A program made the translations under genes and the position numbers. 64,000 nt of DNA from positions 11,990,936 through 12,054,935 of the forward strand of contig OZ025871.1 in the NCBI GenBank assembly GCA_964019415.1, given 5' to 3'. The DNA is from Ianthella basta. Its lineage: Eukaryota > Porifera > Demospongiae > Verongiida > Ianthellidae. The notes beneath the pieces were generated by a model. It saw only the letters and a program-made list of their open reading frames with translations, made no database searches and was not told the origin of the DNA. Within the stretch, counting starts at the first letter, position 1, and every line of letters starts with the position of its first letter. Positions 1 through 13,722 of this stretch are shown piece by piece.

Positions 1-25
1 AACAAGGTGGAAGTGAGGTGGAGAG

Positions 26-27
<2 letters not shown>

Positions 28-62
<35 letters not shown>

Positions 63-124
63 GTGTGTGTGTGTGTGCGTGCGCGCGTGTGTGTGTGGGT
101 GTGTGTGTGTGTGTGTGTGTGTAT
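28..124. repeat. Interrupted (TG)n microsatellite
   Basis: Almost pure TG dinucleotides with a few GC and GG interruptions. The open frames across it (VCVC type) arise only because a dinucleotide repeat lacks stops. Confidence 0.95.
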
Positions 125-646
125 GTACATGCATGTGGTTAATTGTGTAGTGTGGGTGTGCTCCCGTGTACAGACATGCACACACACACATGAACACACC
201 ATTGCAGCGACATCACACATAAGTATACACTCAAACACATGCAAAGAAAGACTGACAGACAGATGGACTGACAGATGGACTGATACGGGGCTTCACATGA
301 CAGATTTCACAAAGGCTCACACTACATGCAAACATTTAGCACACTCACACAGGGTGCTAGAATGCAGTGAGCGTTTGGTGCGAGCCTGTCTTCCCATCCT
401 GTTCGCACATTGCTCAACCATAACCATCTTCAATAGGTCAAGCTACTACAAAGTCCATGAAAGGGTTCGCCCTAGACAAGGCAGTGATGCATTCTGACAG
501 AAGCATCCTCACCCATTGCCTGCAAGCTTTAGAGGCCAAGAATCTCCATGGTAACCTAGTTAGCACCTGCACAGACCCATTTAACAAAGTAAATGGCTCC
601 TAATGAATACTTCCTCGAATTATCAGAATGGTGATGAGTAACCTTA

Positions 647-1097
647 CTAATGCAGCCACTTGCCCATATGTAGCAGCCATTCTCCATAGCTATAGAGTAC
701 GAGCGAGAGGAATTCAGACGGTACGATTCTCCTTTCATCATCAAAGACCTTAGCCAAAAGGCTATGGACGTAGCTTTCAAGGCTTCCAGTGCTGGAATAT
801 ACAAACAAAGCATGAACTGTAATGTAATCATAGTACCAGGAAGTACTAGGAATCAGGTCTCTCTGCTAGTCTAAACGCATTCACAATGTTAGGAGGTGCC
901 ATGAATATAAAATTCCACTGACAAGGACACACAGATCTGTTTGAGGGTCACTGCTGAGGTGGAAGGGAACACAGCTTCGCTCAATGCATCACGAAACGCT
1001 TCAACCCAAGGACCTTTATCAAACAACAGTGTTGTAGCTACAGAAATGCTGAATATTCCTTCCCCTAATGAACCTAACAGCACACTGTTATGTGCAT
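647..1097 (-). CDS. 3' end of an unidentified gene, two exons
   Basis: Two minus-strand exons join in phase. The first (1097 down to 923) starts after a TTTACAG acceptor and ends at a GTCAGT donor. The second (791 down to 647) starts after ATATTCCAG and ends at a TAG stop. Together they give about 105 residues: a rather hydrophobic stretch around SLGEGIFSISVATTLL, then VEAFRDALSEAVFP, then SYVHSLLAKVFDDERRIVP, ending LLHMGKWLH. The composition and phase agreement look coding, but I do not recognise the family. The 5' exons would lie at higher coordinates, where a (TG)n tract intervenes and none could be read. The frame of the second exon differs from the longest open frame there, so it needs transcript support. 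Confidence 0.45.
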
Positions 1098-1410
1098 CTG
1101 TAAACCACGTACGTATGTACACACTTCATGGAAACGTCCAAAAAGGACAAGTCTTGTAGCCAACAAAAGTGAGAGCATGTGTTTGAGTATATGTGCAAAG
1201 TTAAGTGTCATAACATCCTACAACAGCACAACGGCTAATGAATAAGGAGCAAAGTGTGACTGTAAGCGTTACATTCCGTGTGCAAACCACTGCACACACA
1301 CCACATGCTGTTACTACTGCACCACATGCACCTGATGTCACTGGCTTCCTTTTTCAGTTTCAACTAATCACTGCTGTTGAGAGGTACGTACGTATGTGTT
1401 GTGTTAGCAG

Positions 1411-1549
<139 letters not shown>

Positions 1550-1930
1550 TGCATGCATGAGAATGTGTGTATGAATGTGTGTGTGTGAGAATGTGTGTAT
1601 GAATGTGTGTGCGTGAGAATGTGTGTGTGAATGTGTGTGTATGTGCAAGTGTGTACACTTGCATGAGTGTGTGTACATATTGCGTATGTGTGTGTAAACG
1701 TATGTGAACACAGTCCAGTCATAATGAATGAAATGAACGCAAACTATATCGTAGCTACTCTTTAATACGTACATGTACTTCCAACAAACTGGTGCACTCA
1801 TCAGCACCATCTTGCACCGCAACCATTTATTTTCAACTAATGTGCAGTGGAGTTTGGAACTAACAACGAGCAGCTGAGTGGCTTCCGCTGCATGGGGAGG
1901 AACTCTGCCAGCTAAACACTTAGAAGAGGC

Positions 1931-2090
1931 ATTGCCAAGCAACAGAGTAGAGAAGAACAATGTAAGCAATTTAGCCCTCTTTTGTTAGAGCTATGTCTGT
2001 GTTGCTAGGCAATGCATTTAGCATAGCAACACAGGAGCAGCATAACTGCCCAATGTTAGAACAGTGTGGCTGGATGGGTTGCTTAGCAAC
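1931..2090. promoter_or_regulatory. Cluster of X-box-like palindromes
   Basis: Four sites match or approach the RFX X-box pattern (GTNRCC, short gap, RGYAAC) or its half sites: ATTGCCAAGCAAC at 1931, GTTGCTAGGCAAT at 2001, a half site GCATAGCAAC at 2021 and GTTGCTTAGCAAC at 2078. RFX factors bind such sites, often at ciliary gene promoters. No first exon was identified next to them, so a promoter role is inference. Confidence 0.4.
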
Positions 2091-2508
2091 ACAAAGACAC
2101 ACTACCTGTACCTCTTGACTTCATTAACACATTTTGCATTGACCAGGAGCTTCATTAACACATGGACAGGTGATAAGAAGGCAATTCGTAATACTAGGAA
2201 AAAATTCCCAAATGTGTAGTTTACTACAGATCATGTTTATACTATTGTTAGGGGTAGGAATGATGCAGGTTTTATATTAACTGCTGATTGAGTTGTTATT
2301 TCTGCTCTTATGAAAAATTGACCAAAATTGAACGGGACAAAGGATCTTGTCCGGAGAGATCACAAGTGCATAAAAAGCACTGGAAAGAGTGGGAATAAGG
2401 CATAAGTTAAGACATGGATACGCAGGCATTATGGCAAATAAAATGCCCAGTCTGAAAGAAAGTGTATTATACAACACACGTTTCACCTGGGTCATATGGT
2501 TATTAGGT

Positions 2509-2583
<75 letters not shown>

Positions 2584-2592
2584 CGTGCGTGC

Positions 2593-2617
<25 letters not shown>
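2509..2617. repeat. (TG)n microsatellite
   Basis: TG run with GCGTGCGTGCGTGCGTG interruptions around 2579-2595. Confidence 0.95.
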
Positions 2618-2625
<8 letters not shown>

Positions 2626-3158
2626 GAATCAATGGCATGTCGGCTGGTCGTCGATGGGATGCACTCAGGTGCAGTGGAGAGATGACTCACAACAAGTCCA
2701 ATACACACACAGTCCTACTCAGTCCATTACCAAACAGTGAACAGAGTGATATGAGCCGCTTAGTCACGTGCTGTAGCAGTACATAGACAAGGGGAAGTGC
2801 ATATGAAACCAGCCAATATCACTTCAGACAGCAGCGAGTTTGAAGTACGTAAATTACATTACCAGCCCCAACCCCCAACCCACCACCCACAAACCCTGGA
2901 CAGGTGCCATACAAAATAATACATGCACTAATCTGTACTGCAGTGATGAGGTAGCCATTTGGAACCTGTCTAATTTGACCAGCTGGGGACTTCTTAATCT
3001 GGCCGCTGCAGACAACTGGCTGCATTGCTGAAGGGTAATGAGGTGTGTTCTTACTATAGGCCCAGGGAGTCAAGCATCATTAGGCAAGGTGGACTTGACA
3101 AAGAGAAGTATATTGTTGTAGTCTAGTCATTGACAAGCTTTAGATGGTGTCTATCCTG

Positions 3159-3163
<5 letters not shown>

Positions 3164-3204
<41 letters not shown>
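3164..3204. repeat. (TG)n microsatellite, short
   Basis: About 20 uninterrupted TG units. Confidence 0.9.
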
Positions 3205-4044
3205 ATGTGTGTTTGCTGGTTATTTCTGTAGGTGTGAGTACGTGTGAGATGCTCTTTGGAGGATTCAAGGCCACTTCACTTATGAAGTGGAGTCAACACA
3301 AGCCCCTTCAGTCCGTAGGCAAATGGGTACTTATTGCTTGCTAAGCACAAGTTAGTGACAATTAACTGTAAGTAATAGAAGAGGCAGCTAGCTAACAGAA
3401 CGGGAGAGAGTTACAACGCACACACAAACGCATGCATACATACGCGCACACACACATGCACCACTTCACAATGTACTACACACCAAGCCTATTGCCATTG
3501 CAACAAACTAACCACCCAATGAGCGGGCCTTAGTGGAGATACGTACACCCACACAACCACCTTCACAACACATCTTTGATCACATTTCACACAAAGAGTA
3601 CAAAGACAAGAACAAAGGGAGTGGAAATGACAAGGATACCAACCTATCAGATACATACACACTACATATGTACGTATGTACACACACGGAGGAATGAAGC
3701 AGACTTTAAAGATCTATCAACTACGTAGCATTCCAGTTAGGCACAACTGCTGATTGAAAGGCTTTGTTTCAAACACCTTGCAATGCTTTGTGTACAGGTG
3801 GCAACATACACCATTTGCTCATGTAAGATAAGTAATAACTAAAGTAGTGGATTGAAGAATGCAAAGGAATGTGGAGTGAAACTGACAGAGAAATGAAGCA
3901 AGAAGAATATGGAATTCATTTGATTTGTATTACTTCTTGGCTAAGATGCTTTGTCTTCGCATTCCTACCAGACAATAGGAGTATGAATGGTGTGTTTGTG
4001 TTTGGATGTGTGAGTGACTGTGTATGACAATGTGAGATTGTTGG

Positions 4045-5150
<1,106 letters not shown>

Positions 5151-5176
5151 ACACATTTACACACATGTGCACACAC

Positions 5177-5412
<236 letters not shown>

Positions 5413-5829
5413 GAAGCCCACTACCATTGCAACCAGAAAGGACACAATACAGAGTCTTAATGACAATCTTCTCACCGTCACGATGGCCTGACTGCAACTC
5501 TCATCACACAATACAGCACAGCACAGCAGCAAGGCACTTGGCCTTGAGGCGTCTAAAGGGGTTGAAGGGCTTGAAGCAGGGGCTTCTGAAGCCTGACTTC
5601 CGTGATAGTAGGTAATAAGAATTTTAACCTGCAACACAACGGTTGGTCTGTATACATTACATACACAGACTGCAACATCCTGTAATCTAAGGAAGACATA
5701 GGCTGACATAAGCATGGTACGTGAACGAAGCCTCGCTGTGAGTGGGGGTGTATCCCACACAAGAAGTCCATAATGAGACTTGAGATCACCATTGGACTTC
5801 AATTGATATACGTAGACAGCCTTCACTTT

Positions 5830-7320
5830 GATTGACAGAGAGAAGTAATGGAACTGAATTAAGTTGATGCTGTAGAGGTGGTGTGACTTTAACTGTTAAA
5901 ATGAACTTTTTCACTTCTCATACTCAACAAAGAGGTCATATTCCGCCATCTCAAACAGCAGGCTGGACCTGGGTGGCCTCAAAAGGTGCCTTCCTTACAC
6001 TAAAGGAAGCAATCAGGACACCCTTCGTCTTTGTTCTTCAGTCATGGGAATTTGGGAAGGTTGTGTCTGGCCTAAGTATTTACTGCGCACACAACAGTCA
6101 ACAACTGAGCCTTGTTCGTACATGAACAAGCCCTAAACAATCTATGTGGCTTAGAACATGTCCCACACAGACCAGCACACAGGAAACGCAACGAGAAGTG
6201 AAAAGTTAGCGATGTATAAAATTAGATTGCCACAGCCAGGTACACAGGTTAATTGAATTCAATCAGCTTTTGACTTTTTAAAGATGGGTGCCCTGCACCT
6301 GGTACTGACTTCCGAGTAGCAACATAGAACAGTGCAGGACGCTCTCAGCTGCAAGGGGCATTGTCAATTGTACACAAGCCACTCACATTCACCTGCTCAT
6401 TTACCCACTCAATTGACAGGACCAAGGTTACTGTGTACATTGCAGTGGGACTCTACCATACTTAAAGAGGAACACTCTGTACCATCCAATAGCTCACTAC
6501 AATGGAAGACAATTGACACTACTGCACTAGTGCATAAAAGTGCTCGCGGGACTGACATATAGTCCGCGGGTGCCCCTGACTTGAAGATTTTGAGATTTTA
6601 CCTTTGCCAAACCTTGTATCCCAATAATGTCTGGCAACAGTAGGATGATTTTGATGGCTATTTTACCCATCTGCATAGTGATCCCATGCAGATGGGTTTA
6701 AACTTGATGATGATGCGTGATACTATATTTAGCGATGGACTACCATAAATAGACACATTTCATTGGACTTCATTCTTGTTAAACACAAAATATGTATGCA
6801 AAATGAGAATGACCCTTTCAAACGTCCAATCACAAAAATTATTTTTCATTTCAAAACAAGCATTCCGAGTTCTAAAACAGTGATATCCAGACTTTGTACA
6901 AATTTATAATAATTATGATAAAACATGAATCCATACAATGTCATAGATTAGAGTTGGAATGAGAACAAAGCACTGTCATTTTCTGACATTGTAAGTGACT
7001 CTGACCTGAAAAGTAAGACCATTTTGGACATGTAGAGTGGTCTCATTACACAGGTTTCCATGCATATCTTAATGTTCACAGGAAATGCAGTTTTGGAATG
7101 AGAAGAGAAAATGGGACTGGAAATGCTTCTTGTAGCTCTGGCAGCAGGAGATATCTAGTGTAGTCAGAGTCAGCTCTAACAACAGACAGTCTCTAGGTCT
7201 GAACCTCCGGAGGATTCCCAGGACAAAACAGATGAAGCTAGTTCGAAGACCGTCTTTCGAGAGGACAGAGTTTTAGCACAATCGTGGTCAGCATGGCTAA
7301 ACAAGACTAGAACATCTTGG
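5830..7320. other. Gene-free stretch
   Basis: No convincing exon on either strand. The only structure seen is a short hairpin at about 6666-6702, where ACCCATCTGCAT is followed after a short loop by ATGCAGATGGGT. Confidence 0.5.
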
Positions 7321-7321
7321 C

Positions 7322-8912
7322 CACATATCAGGTATCAGGTATCAGGTATCAGGTATTCTTATTTTACCTGGGGAACCGTTAGCCAATGGCTACTGTAAAT
7401 GGCACCCAGAAAAGAAAGGTAAAAAAATACATGAACACAAAACAAACACTAGTACAAACAAGCAAATTTTATTAAATAGCGGCAATATAAACATAATATT
7501 TAGGCTAAGTTATGTTAATGGGTCAATTTCGTGCAACTGATAAATACCTAAAAGTTAGAGTAAATTGAAATAATGATCTTGATAGCTAGTAATGACAGTG
7601 TTCACAATAAGTATGCCTCACAGAGTTTTGAAAAAGCTCCAAAGTCTGCACATGTTCTGATGTTCTTCGGAAGAGACCGCCACAAGGAAGCACCAGCAAA
7701 ACTGAAAGCCTTTTGCCCGAAGCAAGTTCTTGAAGAAGGAAGATTGAGTTGGCAAGTAGAAGAAGAACGAGTGTTGTAGTGAGAGTTTGGTGAAGAGAAA
7801 AGTTGAGAAAGATAAGGAGGAGACTGAGAAGACAAACATTTAAACATGGTTTGGGCCAGGTGGAGCTTTCTTCTTGTAGAAAGGGTGGAGAGACCAAGTT
7901 CACCACGAGCGGAAGAAGCGGAATAATCTCTACGCCTACGGAGAACAGTACGGCAAGCAAAGTTCAGCAGGGTTTCCAAGCGAAGAGCTTCATCCCTAGT
8001 GCACCCAGACCAAACAACATCACAGTAGTCAAAAGTGGGAAGAATGTAGGACTTGAGGTAGAGAAGAAGGAGAGGCTGAGGGAGAAACCAAGAAAGACGG
8101 CGTAGGAGATTGAGGCCACGGGTGACCTTGTTGCAGACCATGTTGATGTGGTCAGACCAGGTGAGAGTGTCGTTCACCAAGACTCCAAGAAACTTGAAAA
8201 CCCGAACCTGTTCTACTTCCATACCATCAATCATCAACTCCAGTCCACTGTTGACCTTCTTTCGTGCTGAGTGTATCAGCATGCACTTGGTTTTCAAGGT
8301 GTTGAGCTGCAGACCATTTCTTTCTAGCCACAAGTTTGCCAAGTCAAGAGTGAGTTGAAGAGCAGAGTTGAGAGAAGGAAGATCATCACTAATGATGAAG
8401 ATAGTGGTGTCATCAGCGAAGAGTACAGTAGAGTCAGGAGGAAGGACAGAAGGAAGATCATTTATGAAGGCAGAGAAGAGGGTAGGACCAAGGACCGAGC
8501 CTTGTGGTACACCTGAGCATGGAAAGGCAAGTGAAGAGTAGGAATTAGCGACCCTAGTAACATGAGAACGATTAGAGAGGTATGACTTGAACCAAGAAAC
8601 AGTGGATGGAGAAAGACCAAGATGGAACAGCTTTGATAGGAGAAGATCATGGTTCACAGTGTCGAAGGCCTTGGAAATGTCTAGAAATACTACTCCTACA
8701 AGCTTCTTGCTGTCTAGTGCTTTGTACCACTTATCAAGACAATGAAGGAGAAGAGTTTGGGTAGAGTGAGAAGGACGGAAGCCAGACTGGTAAGGAAAGA
8801 GAAGGTTGTTGGAATTGAGATGAACAGAAAGCTGCTTTTGGACATGTTTTTCTAGAAGTTTGCTGGGAACAGGAAGAAGGGAGATAGGACGATAGTTTGA
8901 GGGAATAGCACA
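7322..8912 (-). mobile_element. 5'-truncated LINE (CR1/L2-like)
   Basis: The minus-strand open frame ending at 7602 encodes a non-LTR reverse transcriptase from the NYRPISLLP motif onward. Visible motifs in order are VVFLDISKAFDTVNH, GVPQGSVLGP, FADDT (the catalytic YADD-box equivalent) and KFLGVLV, followed by a C-terminal domain with HYNTRSS and LWRSLPKNIR. About 435 residues match this pattern. The apparent longer N-terminus up to 9035 is unrelated flanking sequence, so the 5' end, including the endonuclease and ORF1, is missing as in typical LINE truncation. The 3' flank carries four copies of a TATCAGG heptamer at 7325-7356, the kind of short tandem tail seen in CR1/L2-type elements in place of poly(A). 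The frame is open with no internal stop, so insertion is recent. The clade is inferred. Confidence 0.85.
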
Positions 8913-10200
8913 TACACAAATGCATACAAAACCAAGCTTATGGGCATGTGTGCCCAAAATCCATACAAACCTGTATACATAGCTTGTGCACACACTTCCA
9001 CATATATACATGAGTCTACTCAATGTCCATCCCAAACAGCACGGGGCCCTGGACTATCTGACCTACAACTTTGTGCACATCACATATCAAGAGTACCTCT
9101 GTGCTAAGCACACATCACTGCAATGAATGAGGAGGAGCAGACTGCTTTCTGGTTAGAGAATATCAACAATCCCCACAATACACCTAAAGAGTAGGAACTC
9201 AAGTCAATGAATATCATTGATCCTCCCTTGTTGTGATAAAGAAACCACAAGCTCTGACCTATTACAACCCACCACAGACTTACTGTCCATATCAGACATT
9301 TGAGATCTCTACTTGAGATCACAGGAAGTATAAGGGTCATTTCTTCAGGGGGATCACAAATTGCAAGCACGGCAGGTTAGCAGACTCACTGTTGAAATGG
9401 GGCATTCTTGTGCAGTTCAATTAGTACAGCATGAAGCCATTCGACAACAGAAAGATTTGGCTACAGAGACCTTCTTCAGCTGCTAAGCTGACTGACTGCA
9501 GGACTGACTCTAACAGCTGAAGACGGCCTCTGTAGTCTTAAACGTTATACTGTCATTGACTTTATATTACACACGTATGTGAACTGCTCAAGAAATCCCC
9601 ATTTCTCAAGATCTACGACATAGCAATGTCCCCATGGGACCAGAAGAAGTCACTCAGCATCTTAGTTCATCTGTAGATCAACATCTTCCCACTAGAATTT
9701 AGTGAATTACTGGTGATCTTCCTCACACACTTTGCTATTGGTAAACGTCCTTTGGGCGCTGATTGTGAGGTGTCGGATTAATACAGTCATTCTGTTAGGT
9801 CCTGCTATTCTTTGCCCCCTCCCCTCCCCCCTCCCCCCCCACACACAAATGGGATGACTGAAGTGAGGCCTATCCTACCACTGTAATACGACACGATGGT
9901 TGCTGCGTGGAGCAATTGAGACGGAATGAATACCAAACCTAAGTGTAGACAGGACCGATAGCTCCTAAGGAGTCCAGTCATGCCGAAGACCTAAAAGGCA
10001 ACTTGTCAAAAGAAGACACAATGTCTTCTATTTGTCAGGTAGATGTGGTGCCAGATTACATCATTGTATATTACATCACAGAAATGACATCACACATCAA
10101 TTGACTCATACAGGAATTGGTGTGAAAGCACTTGATGTAAACTACTGATTTGACAAGTTGAATCATGACTCACCTATAGAACAACCAGCAAATGTGCTGT
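8913..10200. other. Gene-free stretch
   Basis: No supported exon. There is a C-rich run near 9810-9840. The open frames here have no splice or family support. Confidence 0.4.
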
Positions 10201-10207
10201 AGCATGG

Positions 10208-10209
10208 GT

Positions 10210-10276
<67 letters not shown>
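10208..10276. repeat. (CA)n microsatellite
   Basis: About 33 CA units. Confidence 0.95.
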
Positions 10277-10277
<1 letters not shown>

Positions 10278-10449
10278 CATACATACATGCACACAAACAC
10301 TCTATGCTCCACGAGCAACCAGCAGTAACGTGTACACACATGGACACCAGTACATTTCAATCTACACACACTAGCGAAGAAACACACACAGGGTGCTCAC
10401 GCCTTGAGACATGCCCCATTTTGAGAGGATTTGCATGCTACTCGCAGAT

Positions 10450-11103
10450 TTACGGATATGGAATTCGGAAGCAGTTACAACTCGCATCGTCAACAAGGCA
10501 AAGTGGGTCAGGTGGAACAGCGGCCAGTGCGTTCGAACATGCTAAACTTGATTTAACTGCCCAACACAGCTAGCTAGTGTGCGCAGTGGCCTCAGTGGGA
10601 GTAGATGAATTAACAAGCTGGCTTCATTTGGCAGGTCATCTGTCCAGGGTTGGGAAAGCCACGGGAGGCACAGCACTTTCAACGCATCAACAATGCGCAC
10701 TAGCTTCAGTGGTTTCAGCCCACTCACCCCTGCAGTATTCCCGGAACCACTTCACTTGATACTACGTACGTACGTACGTAGTTCCGCCTGTGACAATGTT
10801 CCTTGACGGTATAATCGCACTTACAATGTATCTGACGCGAGCGCTAGGTGTAAGTTACAGGGCACTTCACTACAACAGCCTATACACACACACACACACA
10901 ATATGACCACGCCCTGTTCACTGTTCCTTCTCGAGTTACGCACCAACAGAACAGCCACTACACAAACACATAGGCTTACTAGAACGAACACGCCCGAGGC
11001 GTGCCACTTACCCGGGCACGTAACTGGACTTGGTCTCCCTGGCATCACCTCGTGGCCCCGAACCCGGCCGAGTAGTAGACAGTGGACGTGTCACGGCCGC
11101 CAT
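10450..11103 (-). CDS. Small unidentified gene: first and last exon candidates
   Basis: The first exon (11103 down to 11012) starts ATGGCGGCC in a GC-rich setting, reads MAAVTRPLSTTRPGSGPRGD and ends at a strong GTAAGT donor. A plausible terminal exon (10541 down to 10450) follows a TTTAG acceptor, reads NALAAVPPDPLCLVDDASC and ends FRIPYP then TAA. The phases of these two do not join directly, so at least one exon lies between. A candidate follows the TACTGCAG near 10731 but has a weak donor. The N-terminus is basic and Ser/Thr/Arg-rich, as in mitochondrial presequences. No family recognised; the first exon is better supported than the rest. Confidence 0.4.
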
Positions 11104-11298
11104 TTTGATGCAAAAATGTCAAGATTGAATAACACTCTTTCATTTCCACAAAAATAAAAACACATGGACATGTACAGCAGAGTAACGTGCAACAACACAA
11201 GGGGTAGAATGGAAACACACACGACCATATATCTACAAAGAGTACAGTACAGGAGAAACAATACCAGTATGCGTGCAGTTGTTTACAAGTTTGTAGAA

Positions 11299-12699
11299 TT
11301 ATAGTGCTGTTCCTTCTTCTATATCATCTGGGATTGGAGAAAAACGCACACTGGGAGATCTGACGCCTTCGGTGGGTGTCGATGCATTGGATTCTTTAGG
11401 TACTGGTGTTCCCCTCTCCGATGTGAAATCAAGAGTGATTGTTTCGCAGATTGTATTGTCCATAGTCTCACAAGCTTCTTTGTCTAGAGGAGTTGTTTTT
11501 GCAATTCCATTCTCCTGGTCGTCCGGTGAAATCCCTCGTCCATTCTCTTTATAGCTAGCCCCATCTGCATCACCTCTCTCAGGCTCTGTGGCAGCAGTGT
11601 TGTGAAGATCATGGCTGCTGGATGAGTTCTCTGATGCTTCACCTGTCAGCTTTCGACAGTGATGACAGCAAATTACTTTGAGAATAGGAGTAAAAGTCTT
11701 TCTGATTTCTTCTCGAAAGATGGCATGACTGATGGGATTCGCAGCCAAATTGCATAGTACAAGCATTAAAGCCACAAATAAGAGAGGACCGGGAAGATTC
11801 TCATTGCCAATGATGAGACCGATGAGAGCCGAAGCTATTCCAGGGAACCAGCACACACCCAAGATGACTAATAGTGTTGTGAACAGCCAGAGGAGATTGC
11901 GTTGCTGCCTGTTGTAGTGTCGCTGTTGTCTTGGTAGCTCGCTTCTCTGTGTGAACCTCCTTGTGTGGTGACGGTATCTTCTGCTCAGGAAAGACCTGAT
12001 CTTACAGTAGGTGATCAGAGTGAAGACTGTGATGATGGCGATGGGGATGATCAACAGGGCGACGAAGAATCCAACATAATAGGGCTGGCCAGTCCATCTG
12101 AAGATGCACGCTCCCAGGCGGCCATCATAGAAGAAGACGCCGAAACCGAAAAGCGGCGTCATTGCGGGGACAGCGGAGAAGATGAAAGCGCCGATCACAA
12201 TCAGAACTGCTCGGAAGGTAGTCATATACCTGCTATAGTGCAGTGGCTTTGCGATGGCCAAGAACCGGTCGAATGCCATTGCCGCCAGCAGGTTCACCTG
12301 GTACAGTAGTAGCAGAGAGAGGAGGAAGCCGACGGCCATGCAGAAACCTTGCCGCTCGCAGTCTGTATTCCCAAAGAACCACTCTCCGCGAATCACGGTC
12401 CCCACGTAGAACGGAGCAGTTACCACAGTGGCTACAAGATCTATAATGGCGATGGCAAACAGAAAGACGTTGGGCGGTTCCTTGAGCTTCTCTCGTTTCA
12501 CAATCATGAAGATGACGATGAAGAGGTTCCAGAACAGAGCCGTCAAGTATATGAGGAGTTCCACGATCACCACCCCGACTAATGCTGGGACCGAAACCCC
12601 AGTGATGGTGAACTCCCAGATGCTGGGAGTGTAGGTGTCGTTCTCGTACGGACACTCCAGCTCCGAAGAGACGGTGATGTTTGGAACTAACTGTAGCAT
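11299..12699 (-). CDS. Rhodopsin-like (class A) GPCR, copy 1
   Basis: Single-exon frame of 466 residues from the Met at 12699. That start aligns with the other two copies; a Met two codons earlier (12705) and a longer frame to 12846 also exist. It encodes a seven-helix plasma-membrane receptor. The N-terminus has NIT and NDT glycosylation sites. TM1 begins about residue 35, TM3 ends in a DRF (DRY-type) motif followed by LAIAKPLHY, a Cys before TM3 and one in extracellular loop 2 (GRLGACIF) can pair, TM6 has CWFP (CWxP) and TM7 has NPISH in place of NPxxY. The Ser/Thr/Glu-rich tail of about 130 residues is the longest of the three copies and has no counterpart in them. Ligand and G protein cannot be inferred. 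It lacks introns in the coding region, as many class A receptors do. Confidence 0.9.
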   Translation of the reverse strand: MLQLVPNITVSSELECPYENDTYTPSIWEFTITGVSVPALVGVVIVELLIYLTALFWNLFIVIFMIVKREKLKEPPNVFLFAIAIIDLVATVVTAPFYVGTVIRGEWFFGNTDCERQGFCMAVGFLLSLLLLYQVNLLAAMAFDRFLAIAKPLHYSRYMTTFRAVLIVIGAFIFSAVPAMTPLFGFGVFFYDGRLGACIFRWTGQPYYVGFFVALLIIPIAIITVFTLITYCKIRSFLSRRYRHHTRRFTQRSELPRQQRHYNRQQRNLLWLFTTLLVILGVCWFPGIASALIGLIIGNENLPGPLLFVALMLVLCNLAANPISHAIFREEIRKTFTPILKVICCHHCRKLTGEASENSSSSHDLHNTAATEPERGDADGASYKENGRGISPDDQENGIAKTTPLDKEACETMDNTICETITLDFTSERGTPVPKESNASTPTEGVRSPSVRFSPIPDDIEEGTAL

Positions 12700-12891
12700 T
12701 GCCATGACAGCGCAGGATCTTTTCCGCCTTGCGATCTCTCGGTGATCTGAACCTGATGGCGTTGTAGCTGAGAAAATTACTAAAGCACCACAAGCTTTCT
12801 CCTTCCCTGGACAGTGGTTACGAGACGCACTGAAGGAATGAAACAAGTCCTTGCTGATGGACTACTGACCAATCCTTATAGTGAGGTGCGA

Positions 12892-12900
12892 CCTTTTATA
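12892..12900 (-). promoter_or_regulatory. TATA-box core promoter of GPCR copy 1
   Basis: On the minus strand TATAAAAGG is followed by TCG, about 190 bp upstream of the start codon. The surrounding block (ATGAATATCGTT upstream, GATCAGT/GGTCAGT and GACTCGTTTCATT/GACTTGTTTCATT downstream) is shared with the region upstream of copy 2. Confidence 0.55.
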
Positions 12901-13452
12901 ACGATATTCATCGTTGCACCTTGTTGGGTTCCTGGAATGTGCTCACTGTCTCGAGCTCTCGTCTGTACGTCTGTACGTCTGTCTGTGCGTCAGTCATGAT
13001 ATATACATATAGTATTACCTGTATAGGAGCACTAAAGTGACTCTACAGTTCTAACAGCCAGCTTCTTATAGTCTAGATGCTAAGGCTTTAGTCTCCCATT
13101 TCCCGGGATTTTTGCAGGACCTCAACTGATAGAGCCTCCTTCTCAAGGGGCCATGTCGTAGCAACACTTTGGTGCCAACAAGTGCAAACTCCATGTGCAA
13201 GGTATTGCAATGACATGCTGCCAGAATTCTGGGCCATGTGGCAATAAGCAATCTTTCCACGTGCAAACAAGTCTCCAAGAGGAACAAGAGAAGGTGATGT
13301 ACAGTGTTAGCGCTAAGCTTGCCTTGTAGCCCATTATCATTGCTTGATCGTTAGCTTGGCGTGACCATGAGTTCAATGGTGGAGGGGCACATTCAAACTT
13401 TAAATGGTGTGATGTGAATGAATAGGTTTAACAATCACAACACACAGTCATC

Positions 13453-13722
13453 TTTAATTTTGGTCAGAAGCCCCTTGACACGTTGTGAGATGGCTTCAGG
13501 TTTCAATCAATGTATTTACAGACAACAGGTCCATGCATTAGGCTCCTGGTTGGCAAGGGATCATTGAGCTTCTCCAATTCATACCTCTGCCCTTCCTTTG
13601 GATGTCCATCCAAGGCAGCTAAGCTTCCCGTTTGTCTGGTGGTGCATGTATGTAGGCCTAGTAGAAATAGCCATTTCCGAGGGAATGGCATTTATAGCAT
13701 GGACTCCAAGCTGTCTCTACAG
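13453..13722 (+). repeat. Left arm of a 270-bp inverted repeat
   Basis: Matches the reverse complement of about 17468-17738 at roughly 90% or better by eye, from TAATTTTGGTCAGAA to TGGACTCCAAGC. One frame stays open in both arms (see the right arm). The arms lie about 3.75 kb apart and flank the RNase H1 last exon. Confidence 0.8.

Noticed and set aside
11965-12793. Open frames opposite or offset to the GPCR genes (also at 25228-25845 and 52684-53301)
   Set aside because: Shadows of the receptor coding sequence; they recur in all copies because the DNA is duplicated.
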